Shown one piece after another: positions 25,440 through 36,952 of a stretch of DNA of 64,000 nt (its first letter is position 1; every line of letters begins with the position of its first letter). Where the stretch lies: positions 14,351,418 to 14,415,417 of the forward strand of contig OX381707.1 of NCBI GenBank assembly GCA_947462335.1, read 5' to 3'. This DNA comes from Harmothoe impar. Lineage: Eukaryota > Annelida > Polychaeta > Phyllodocida > Polynoidae. The notes under the pieces are model-generated. The model saw only the letters and a program-made list of their open reading frames with translations, ran no database searches and had not been told where the DNA came from. The translations under genes were made by a program, and so were the position numbers.

Positions 25440-28400
25440 GTCAATGGTTGGGTACACCATAGGAGGAATATCGTCTGAGAGCATGCATGGATATCAGAAT
25501 TCTCGCACCATTGAAAAATACTGGAGCTTCATATGTTAAATCAACAGAGGACCACAAGGGATCAGATTCCATTAAGACTAACCTATTTTCCTGATGTATA
25601 AGGAAGCATCTGATGGCCAGGACAATAGCCCATTTCTATACATGACCACTGTGGTGTATTCTATTCATTGCTATACCGACACTACACTGTCTCTGTTGGA
25701 TACAATGCTCGACTATCTCCCATTTATCATCCGTAGCTGAGTGGATCCCGGAGGGCATAAAAACGATAGGATGGTCGGAACGATAGAAGAAAAATAAAAT
25801 CCATCAAGCGAAAATATGGGAAAGTAGGACCAAACGGTCTGGTTGACCATGCTCAGGGAGAGGGGTCAGTCCTTTGGGAACAATAGAGCAATTACTCAAG
25901 TAATTGTCTGATTTGTAAGCCCTCCTGACAGCCGCTATCTATTTAGAAAGAATTACCAGCAAGATACATTTAAGAAATAGGCACCATTACGGGTATTCTG
26001 TGCAAAGGGATGTCTAGGGACAATTCCAATTAAGCAAAGCAAATGCTGTAAAATTGCATAATGGCTGTGCTTGTTTCTCATAAAAACAAGGTATAAGGCA
26101 GCTAGCATGAGTCATGGATAAATTACAGTCCATGCAGTATGGAAAGTATGAGTAAATTATCATGTAAATGTCAATAATGTATTGAATTGTTAAATTTAAT
26201 GAGAGAACCTCCAGGGTTTGACCTCCCATGTTTATGACATCATGGAGTGGCAGGCTGTGCAGGGTTATGGCATTTTAACAAGATGCATCAGACACCTATC
26301 TCAACTCGCAAGATAAACGACAACAGGGTGTAATGCTTCATGCCTGGTAATGCCTGCCTAAGCGTCATGCAGGGGCCCATGTAGTCCTAAATCAAAATCT
26401 GACGACTACCCTCTGCTGCACCATATTTAACCCATTGGTGTCAGATACATGCCCTAAAGTGGTAAACATGCTGGTACATGTTATGATACTTTACTGGATA
26501 GGGACATATGAGCTTTAGAAATTCAATATAGTTTGATTAGTTTGATACCCTCTTAGAAAATTGTGTGAAAATTGGAGTTCAAAATATTTCAGCTCATCAC
26601 TCCAGATTGATGATAACAATGAACTGTAGTTGACCAGGTCTTAATGCTTATTCTTTTCCAAGTATTAACGATTTAATAAATTTGTAATCTGTGATGACTG
26701 AGATCTGAAGCTGAGAGAAGCTCCTTTATGTTCACAAAAAAAAAGTGAAATATCCATTCTGCTTCACTGTTATCAGTCTATGTCATAAAGTATGCTAAGT
26801 GTTGATCTCCTCTCTTTTCTATAGTGTTGATTACCATGCATGTCAGCTGTATATTAACCTCATGAGGGTGATCATTATGTTGTTTTAATGCAAGCCTGAC
26901 GAGTTACTCACCAGGCTTACATTCTTGCATCAATCAAATTGGCATATACTTCATTAAATCACTATGTGATCCTTAAAAGGTTAGGTCAGGCTACTATCTG
27001 CACCTGTGCAATCCCCTTATCTTATCAAACATGCAGGAGGCCATTTGTTATTCTCAGACCCTGCTGCTTATTTTATTGGGGGTTGATTGTGGTGAGTTTG
27101 CCAAGCTCCTGTCCAGTTGGTGGTGGCAGGTATGACACTCATGCTCATAGTTCATGCTTTAAGGAAAGGTTTGCTACTCCAAAGTATGGCCCTGCATAAC
27201 CTATAACCTTTGCAGCATATAGGTAGCCCAAGTTCAATTTGACATGCATGGCTTTATCACTCTGCCTTTTAAATGTATCACGTTAATGTTATCCTATTCT
27301 CCTTACTGGCTCTACATGTACTTCCCTTTTCCTAACAAAACTCAGCAAGTGATTTGCTAAGGATAAGATTAGTGATGGTCATGGAGGGAGCAGAGAAAGC
27401 TAAAATGGGAAGGGGACCTATAATCAATGCATACCTATATAGTTTGGACTTCTACTACAGCTAGAAGGTCATGTTGAAGCCACAATAAGAAAACACACTC
27501 ATGTTTCACTGTAAAGTAACATGCCTTGCTATTGGGTACACACATTGATAAGAGACCACAACGATCCCCATTGCCCCTCCTCCAGCTAATATGACTGCTA
27601 TAGATCTCGGCTTACTTTGGCCAGACTGTTATCATTCTTACCCAACCACAGTGTGTTGTATTTCTTCTCTAGCTTTGCAACTACTCTTCCACGGAGCGAC
27701 CTCTCTCTACCTATTCTGATGGGCTTCCGCTGCAACATATCTGGCTCTGCCATTACAGTAGCACTCTTTGTTTGACAAGTGTGGGGGTGAGGCTGCAGTC
27801 ATCCATTACTACCTGAGCCAATGCTTGCAATTACCCTCATTGTGCGCAATCTCTGTTGGGTGAGCGATTCATTTAATGAAGAAGCTGGGACTTTTAGAGC
27901 CAGTGTCAGTACTCCGAGTGGTGCCATGATGTAGTCACAAGTCTTTTTTTTCAATTTCACTGAGGAACATTTCTGCACTTTCAGAGAGCATTCCTAGGTC
28001 ACAGAATTGATGATTTAGTTCAATTTGGTGGCGAAATCAATTGGGGGTCCTCCAGCCTTTTGAGCCATCAGCTACATTTCAATCCTTACTTTGAAATGAG
28101 CACTCAATGGTTTGTGCGCTGCCGGTGGTGACAGATAAACTTGACACTGACCCCTTCTGTCCTCTGAGAGTGGCCCAGAATTGAGCTGTGGTGCAGGACT
28201 GCTGTACTGACCATTAATCAAGCTACCCTGATGTTGAGCTGCTCCCACACTGAGCTGCTCCTGCTGAATGGCATTTTAAGACCCCAGTTGCAGTTCGTGA
28301 ATTAATTTACAATCTTTAATAAGAGGTTGAGTCCCCTGGGAGAAGACTGAATATGTGCTCCCAATATGGGTCTACTGGCGGCTTGAGCCCGGTAGGTTTG

Positions 28401-31390
28401 CTCTTTTTTCTTGCTCTGGGCCCACCATTTTTGGAATTGGATTGTGTCCTTGCACGGTTGCCCAATCTCCATGTGTTGAAATATCAAAGGGTCCAATACC
28501 ATCCCCTTCCCTGCCCAAATGAGGTGGAAACATAGTTACCCTACCTAGAAAACCTAATTTAGCACAATTATTGATTTCCAAATTTAATAGACCTGCTAGG
28601 ATTATCATGATCTAAAACTCAGTTATCTATTTCATGTTTATTTTAATTTGGACGATTTATCCTGTTTTAGAGGAAAACATTACATATTGGTGGCAAAGAC
28701 TGTGTATGCCAGATGGTCACTGCATGTGTCAAAGGACTTGCTTAGGGGCAGATCATCAGTATTAGCATTAGCAGGCCATGAAGTGACCAGTAGGAATGTG
28801 CTATTGTGTGTCAAGGGATAGGCAGGTGATAATCCTAGGGATAGACGGGGATGGATAGGTGCATCTAAACAGGAGTAAGTATACCAAGGCTTCGCCTTGG
28901 CCATTTGAACAAACCTGTTATAAAGTATTGAAATTTAATGTATAGAATCAGAAAATACTAACATTTCTTTTAGGCTGAAGCCTTTACTTTATTGTTTTTC
29001 CTGAGACAAAATAGGAAACAAAAAGGCCAACTCTATTGATAGCATATTATATCACTCTTCACTACCCGGGGCTGGGGCGCATCCCACTCAGCCTGCAACT
29101 TCATGGGTGACAGCCCCAGTTGTGAACAAAAGATAGATCAGGCATCAATGGCTATTGACCTTACTGTATGTAAGAGATGTGTGACCAGACACATGAAAGG
29201 AGTACTCAGGGTGGAATCGATAATTGAAGATTGTGTCAAATTCTCGAGACAGCATAAGCTAATATATTCCCAGCAGTTTTTGTGGCAATCATTATCTTGA
29301 ACATGAGTTGTCACTCATAACTGAACATCATAGATAAGCTCTAGATACACTGTTTCCTATAATAATGACTACAATTTTTTTTTTAAGCAGATTTAGTTTT
29401 TAAAAAAATAACACGGATAATTGTGTAATGTAGATTTAGTTCCGATTTTCAAGGTCTGTTTTCAGTTTTGAGTAAGTGATGGAATTATCAAGAAGCCAGG
29501 GCCAAAATGTTCCATTTAGAAAAATGGAATGGTTTCCCTGGCAACCAGGAAGTGTCAATCTGCCATACAAACGTTCCATTTACATTCCAAATATGAAAGG
29601 TTAGCAAGATGGAATAATTCTCAGAAGACTACTGTATTCTCCTTAAAAAAGTACCCTAAAGCACTTCTAGACATCTTTCACTGGTGGCCAAAACCAGAAC
29701 TAAAATCTCCCACGAAGGTCTCTTTCCACGTGTTGATCCACATATCATCCTAAACTCCTGAAGAACATGTTATCTTTGAAATTAATTTCATATTTACTTT
29801 TAACATGTGGCAGATACAGTGGATTACTAATAATTGAAGAAGAGAAACTATAAAGTAAGATGTGGAATTAATTTTGGATGGGAGCAAATGAAAACCTCAA
29901 TCTTTTCTGACAATATATTTTGAATCGGGAAGTATCTGCGATAGTTGCTCTAGCAAATCAGGCAACAAGATAAAGTGTAGAAAGGGATGGGTATTCAAGA
30001 GAACGTGTGGAGACAATCCTATGGACATTTCTACATTTAATACTAGACGTTTATCTTCGGAATGGATCAGTTCAGAATCAAATATGCTGAACTACTACCA
30101 GATAACCACAGGAATAAGAAATACTGTATATACACAGGTAGGGATTATGATAATCTCTCAATATAATGTCGGTGAGAGCATCATCCAATCACAATCAATT
30201 TATTGAAGTTACTGCAATTATTTAATTACTTTGTTAGTACAAGTTGTGCATCAATGTCTTAATGTTAGTAAGAGCACTATCATGGCACGACCACACATAA
30301 CTATGACACCCGGGAGTAGCAGGCGTGATGGGGTTATGGTGTTTTAACCAAATTAACCAGGAGACCTATCTCATCTAGAAAGACAAATAACAACAGACTT
30401 GAATGCTTCATGCCTAGTAACTTGGTATTAAGGGGCCTAGATTATAACTACCCTCTCCTTCCCAACACATAACCTGTTGATTAGGGATGAATTCCTTCAG
30501 GCTGTAAACATTTTGGTACACGTAATGGTGCTTCATGACGGGATTAATTAATTAATGATACTTCATGACAGTATTAATCACATGTTAATGTGACATTATC
30601 TGTGATGAAGCATGCAGGTGCAGGGAGAACTAAGGTCCTTCTCCAAGGGCCTTTAGCATCTTGTAATCACACTATATGAGTTATACTCTCTAATAGTCTT
30701 CACTATGTAGTACTGCAAGTCACTCAACACATGAGTGTGACAATTGAATCGATGAGACTTTCACTGTAGAAGTATGAGTCTAAATATTACCTTAGAATAT
30801 CCCGGACACCTTAATTCACAGTTATCCCACATGATAAGCTGACCAGTTGTCCATTGTTGATAAGAGAAACACTAAAGTTGTGCTCTGCCTACCTTTCTGC
30901 AATTTGCAGATAGGTGTCCACCTCAGCCCCAATCTGTTTAGTAAATGCATAGACTACTATTAATTTATTCAGATATCTCCTTTTTCACTGATAGGTTGTG
31001 AACATTTGGTATGGCCGACAAAGGAACGTTTTTCACTCCAGGGGGTGAAAACTATTAGGAAGTCTTTTCATAGACAAGCCTCAATAATATCTGGTGTTAT
31101 AGACAAACTTCACTAGTTTTCCTTACAAAGCATTCCCTAAAAGCCAGTAACTTGAAGTGGAGGAGAGCGATATAAGCAAAATATTGAATAGACTCCTGTC
31201 TTTGACTTTCTCTCCCTTAATGCCTCAATCACGCGCACATAGGTTAGCATAAACCTATTCATATGAAGGCTGGACAGAGTGTTAACATCCCAGATTTCCA
31301 AAGAGAAGAGAATTCATGTCTGTGAATTGTTCTCATGAATATCAGTTTATATATCCTATTTGAAATAAACATAATATCAGCAGAAACGAT
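25440..31390. repeat. Tandem array copy B
   Basis: This unit of about 5.95 kb is followed directly, head to tail, by copy C. It matches C along its whole length with few differences by eye. Its part at 30345-30420 (CTCATCTAGAAAGACAAATA) is the empty site of the retrotransposon, and GGCTGTGCAGGG at about 26250 is the empty site of the 108-bp element found in C. It contains no gene that I can recognise; the ORFs it shares with C are short and carry no known motif. Confidence 0.85.
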
Positions 31391-32214
31391 AGAATCCATG
31401 GATTGGTACACCATGGGGAGGGACATTATCTGAGAGCATCCATGAATATCAGTATTCTTGCACTGTTGAAAAATATTAGAGCTTTATATGTTATAACAAC
31501 AGACAACTGCAAGGGATCAGATTCCATTAAGACTAACCTATTTTCCTGTTGTATAAGGAAGCCTCTGATGGCCGGGACAATAGCCCATTTCTATACATGA
31601 CCACTGTGGTGTATTCTATTTATTGCTATGCCGACACTACAGTGTCTCTGTTGGATACAATGCTCAACTATCTCCCATTTATTATCCGTAGCTGAGTTGA
31701 TCCCAGAGGGCATAAAAACCATAGGATGGTCCAAACGATAGAAGAAAAATAAAATCCATCAAGCCAAAATATGGGAAAGTAGGACCAAATGGTCTGGTTG
31801 ACCATGCTCAAGGAGGGGGGTCAGTCCTTCGGGAACAATAGAGCAATTACCTAAGTAATTGTCTGATTTGTGAGCCCTCCTGACAGCCGCTATCTATTTA
31901 GAAAGAATTACCAGCAAGATACATTTAAGAAAAAGGCACTATTATGGGTATTCTGTGCGAAGGGATGTCTAGGGACAATTCCAATTTAAGCAAAACAAAT
32001 GCTCTAAAGTTGCATAACGGCTGTGCTCGTTTCTCATGAAAACAAGGTATAAGGCAGCTAGCATGAGTCATGGATAATTTACAGTCCATGCAGTATGGAA
32101 AGTATGAGTAAATTGTCATGTAAATGTCAATAGTATATTGAATTGTTAAATTTAATGAGAGAACCTCCATGGTTTGACCTCACATGTTTATGACATCATG
32201 GAGTGGCAGGCTGT

Positions 32215-32322
32215 CCCAGTGGGCACAGAACATTGAATCAACATTGAAAGCTGGTTGACAATGCTGATTCAATGTTGATTCAATGTTGATTCAACGTTAA
32301 ATGGAATTTTGTGCCCACTGGG
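32215..32322. mobile_element. 108-bp CCCAGTGGGCAC palindromic element
   Basis: The perfect ends are CCCAGTGGGCAC and its reverse complement. The interior has tandem GATTCAATGTT units. The site in copy B lacks it (GGCTGTGCAGGG), so the insertion is certain. It duplicated only two bases, GT (32213-32214 and 32323-32324). Confidence 0.9.
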
Positions 32323-33820
32323 GTGCAGGGTTATGGCATTTTAACAAGCTCCATCAGACACCTATCTCATCTCGCAAGATAAACGACAACAGTGTGTAAT
32401 GCTTCATGCCTGGTAATGCCTGCCTTGAGTTAGGGGCCCATGTAGGCCTAAATCAGATCCTGACGACTTCCCTCTCCTGCACCATACTTAACCCATTGGT
32501 GTCAGATACATGCCCTAAAGTGGTAAACATGTTGGTACATCTTATGATACTTTACTGGATAGGGACATCTGAGCTTTAGAAATTCAAAATAGTTTGATTT
32601 ATGCTGATACCCTCTTAGAAAATTGTGTGAAAATTGGAGTTTAAAACATTTCAGCTCATCACTCCAGATTGATGATAACGATGAACTGTAGTTGACCAGG
32701 TCTTAATGCTCATTCTTTTCCAAGTATTAACAATTTAATATATTTGTAATCTGTGATGACCGAGATCTGAAGCTAGGAGAAGCTCCTTTATGTTCACAAA
32801 AATAAGTGAAATATCCATTCTGCTTCACTGTTATCAGTCTATGTCATAAAGCATGCTAAGTGTTGATCTCCTCTCCTTTCTATAGTGTTGACTACCATGC
32901 ATGTCAGCTGTATATTAACCTCATAAGGGTAATCATTATGCTATTTTAATGCAAGCCTGGCAAGTTACTCACACGGCTTACATTCTTGCATCATTCAAAT
33001 TGGCATATACTTCATTAAATCACTATGTGATCCTTAAAAGGTTAGGGCAGGCTACTATCTGCACTGTGCAATCCCCTCATCTTATCAAACATGCAGAAGG
33101 CCATTTGTTATTCTCAGACCCTGCTGCTTATTTATTGGGGGTTGATTGTGGTGAGTTTGCCAGTAGGTGGTGGAAGGTATGACACTCATGCTCATAGTTC
33201 ATGCTTTAAGGAAAGGTTGGCTACTCCTAAGTATGGCCCTGCCTAACCTTTGCAGCATATAGGTAGCCCAAGTTCAATTGGACATGCATGGCTTTATCAC
33301 TCTGCCTTTTGAATGTATCACCTTAATGTTATCCTATTATCCTTACTGGCTCTACATGTACTTCCCTTTTCGTAACAGAACTCAGCAAGTGATTCGTTAA
33401 GGATAAGATTAGTGATGGTCATGGAGTGAGCAAAGAAAGCTAAAATGGAAAGGGGACCTATAATCAATGCATACCTATATAGCTTGGACTACTACTACAG
33501 CTAGAAGGTCATGTTGAAACCACAATAAGAAAACACACTCATGTTTCACTGCAAAGTAACATGCCTTTCTATTGGGTACACACATTGATTAGAGGCCACA
33601 ACTATCCCCTCTGCCCCTCCTCCAGCTAATATGACTGCTATAGATCTGAGCTTACTTTGGCCAGATGGTTATTATTCTTACCCAACCACAGTGTGTTGTA
33701 TTTTTCTTTAGCTTTGCAACTACTGTTCCATGGGGTGACCTCTCTCTACCTATCCTTATGGGCTTCCGGTGCAACATATCTGGCTGTGCCATTACAGTAG
33801 CACTTTCTGTTTGACAAGTG

Positions 33821-33836
33821 TGCCCTCTAGTGGGGG
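33821..33836 (-). promoter_or_regulatory. CTCF-like motif present only in copy C
   Basis: The minus strand reads CCCCCACTAGAGGGCA, a full match to the core CTCF consensus CCASYAGRKGGCR. The equivalent place in B (about 27779) has lost it by a short deletion between GTG repeats; D and E have only degenerate versions. This is a motif match alone. Confidence 0.35.
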
Positions 33837-35677
33837 TGAGGCTGGAGTCATCCATTACTACCTGAGCCAATGCTTGCGATTACCCTCATTGTGTGCAATC
33901 TCTGTTGGGTGAGCGATTAATTTAATGAAGAAGCTGGGACTTTTAGAGCCAGTGTCAGTACTCTGAGTGGTGCCATGATGTAGTCACAAGTCTTTTTTTT
34001 CAATTTCACTGAGGAACATTTCTGCACTTTCAGAGAGCATTCCTAGGTCACAGAATTGATGATTTAGTTCAATTTTGTGGCTAAATCAATTAGGGGTCCT
34101 CTAGCCTTTTGAGCCATCAGCTACATTTCAATCCTTACTTTGAAATGAGCACTCAATGGTTTGTGCACTGCCGGTGGTGACAGATAAACTTGACACTGAC
34201 CCCTTCTGTCCTCTGAGAGTGGCCCAGAATTGAGCTGTGGTGTAGGGCTGCTGTACTGACCATTACTCAAGCTACCCTGATGTTAAGCTGCTCCCACACT
34301 AAGCTGCTCCCGCTGAATGGCATTTTAAGACCCCAGTTGCAGTTCGTGAATTAATTTACAATCTTTAATAAGAGGTTGAGTCCCCTGGGAGAAGACTCAA
34401 CATGTGCTCCCAATATGGGTCTACTGGCGGCTTGAGTCCGGTAGGTTTGCTCTTTTTTCTTGCTCCGGGCCCACCATTTTTGGAATTGGATTGTGTCCTT
34501 GCACGGTTGCCCAATCTCCATGTGTTGAAATATCAAAGGGTCCAATACCATCCCCTTCCCTGCCCAAATGAGGTCGATACATATTTACCCTACCCAGAAA
34601 ACGTCATTTAGCACAATTATTGATTTCCAAATTTAACAGACCTGCTCGGATTATCATGATCTAATACTCAGTTATCTATTTCATGTTCATTTTAATTTGG
34701 AGGATTTATCCTGTTTTAGAGGAAAACATTACATATTGGTGGCAAAGACTGTGTATGCCAGATGGTGGTTGCATGTGTCAAAGGACATGCTTTGGGGCAG
34801 ATCATCAGTATTAGCTTTACCGGGCAATGAAGTGACCAGTAGGAATGTGCTATTGTGTGTCAAGGGATAGGTAGGTGATAATCCTAGGGATAGACAGGGA
34901 TGGATAGGTGCATCTTAACAGGAGTAAGTATACTAAGGCTTAGCCCTGGCCATTTGAACAAACCTGTTATTAAGTATTGAAATTTAATGTATAGAATCAG
35001 AAAATACTAACATTTCTTTTAGGCTGAAGCCTTTACTTTATCAATTTGCCTGAGACAAAATACTAAACAAAAAGGCCAACTCCATTGATAGCATATTATA
35101 TCACTCTTCACTACCCGGGGCTGGGGCGCATCCCACTCAGCATGCAACTTCATGGGTGACAGCCCCACTTGTGAACAAAAGATAGATCAGGTATCAATGG
35201 CTATTGACCTTACTGTATGTAAGAGATGTGTGACCAGACACATGAAAACGAGTACTCAGGGTGGAAGCGATAATTGAACATTGTGTCAAATTCTTGAGAC
35301 AGCATTAGCTAAATTATTCCCAGCAGTTTTTGTGGCAATCATAATCTTGAACATGAGTTGTCACTCATAACTGAACATCATAGATAAGCTCTAGATCCAC
35401 TGTTTCCTATAATAATGACTACAGATTTAAAAAAAAAACAGATATAGTCTAAAAAGAATAACACGGATGATTGTGTAATGTAGATTTAGTTCCAATTGTC
35501 AAGGTCTGTTTTCAGTTTTCAGTTACTGATGGAATTCTCAAGAAGCCAGGGCTTTAGAAAAAATGGAATGGTTTCCCTGGCAACCAGGAAGTGTTATATG
35601 TGCCAATTTGCCATCCAAACGTTCAAAGCACAGCGTTTATTATAGTTTCTTAAAGCGGCATTCTCTGCACCGAGCGT

Positions 35678-35787
35678 AGAAGATGGGAAAATTGGAGTTG
35701 AGAAAAATTTCAGTTCATTTCTCCAGGATTGATTATAACTGTAGTTGACCCTATCTTTATGCTTTTCCTTTACAAGTCTGATTGAAT
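35678..35787 (+). repeat. 110-bp patch identical to part of copy D
   Basis: The 110 bases are identical to 46816-46925, although the surrounding sequence corresponds to a different part of the unit (29550-29660 in B), where B has other sequence. Just before it, 35620-35677 is about 58 bp with no source in the window. Together they look like a templated repair insertion that replaced about 120 bp. Confidence 0.8.
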
Positions 35788-36488
35788 CTTTCACTGGTGG
35801 CCAAAACCAGAACTAAAATCTCCCACGAAGGTCTCTTTCCACGTGTTGATCCAAATATCATCCTAAACTCATGAAGACCATGTTATCTTTGAAATTAATT
35901 TCATATTACTTTTAATATGTGGCAGATACCTTGGATTTCTAATAATGGAAGAAGAGAAATTATAAAGTAAGATGTGGAATTAATCTTGGATGGGAGCAAA
36001 TGAAAACCTCAATCTTTTCTGACAATATAATTTGAATCGGGAAGTATCTGCGATAGTTGCTCTAGCAAATCAGGCAACAAGATACAGTGTAGAAAGGGAT
36101 GGGTGCTCAAGACAATCCTATGGACATTTTATATTTAATACTAGACCTGGGCGTTGATTTATCTTCGGAATGGATCAGTTCAGAATCAAATATGCTGTAC
36201 TACTACCAGATAACCACAGGAATAAGAAATACTGTATATACACAGGTAGGGATTATGATAATCTTTCAATATAATGTCGGTGAGAGCATCATCCAATCAC
36301 AATCAATTTATTGAAGTTACTGCAATTATTCCATTACTATGTTAGTACAAGTTGTGCATCAATGTCTTAATGTTAGTAAGAGCACCATCATGGCCCGACC
36401 ACACATAACTATGACACCCTGGAGTGGCAGGCGTGATGGGGTTATGGTGTTTAAACCAAATTACCCAGGAGACCTAGCTCATCTGATG

Positions 36489-36498
36489 CAAGATGGCC
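36489..36498 (+). promoter_or_regulatory. YY1-like box at the 5' end of the retrotransposon
   Basis: CAAGATGGCC begins at the fifth base of the element. AANATGGC is the known YY1 core in this orientation, and human L1 carries the same kind of box close to its 5' end, where it helps set the transcription start. Here it is a motif match at the matching position, so an internal promoter is plausible but not shown. Confidence 0.45.
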
Positions 36499-36952
36499 AC
36501 CACGTAGGGCGGACGTGTTGACCGGGGCGCTCTCGACTAACAGCCTTTTAATGGGATTTCCTTAAGACCTATACTTCTATACAGGAAGATAGTGTCATAC
36601 ACACTAAGGAGCCTACATGCACCTACTAATCTCGGGATAAGGAGCTACTTACCAAGAATTAGGAGGAATTTTCTTCCAAGAAGTGAAGACACCGGCAGGA
36701 GGTGAGCGATTATAGGAGCATTACGCGCACTCCTACATACATGTTACAGCACCTGTGTACCACCGGCCTTACACCTGGGGCAGCTCACCTGTATTATTAT
36801 TATACCTGTGCCATACTCTAATGCCTTAGCGCCTACCCCGTCGCACCAACACCACTCTCCATATACCACTGCCGTTCATACAAAGCCCGTAGGTACATTA
36901 TATTATAACCAATTATAGACTAATAGTTTTTTGGACATTATAAGCCACTACC

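Larger units (their letters stand above)
31391..36484. repeat. Tandem array copy C, part left of the retrotransposon
   Basis: This is a close copy of 25440-30384. It differs from B by four events: the 108-bp element at 32215, a CTCF-like site at 33821 lost from B, a replaced patch at 35620-35787, and the retrotransposon itself. There are no recognisable genes. Confidence 0.85.

Noticed and set aside
28302..28608. Overlapping ORFs conserved between copies B and C (28302-28608 and 34351-34611)
   Set aside because: The conservation equals that of the whole recent duplication, and the older copy at 15640-15850 does not keep the frames.
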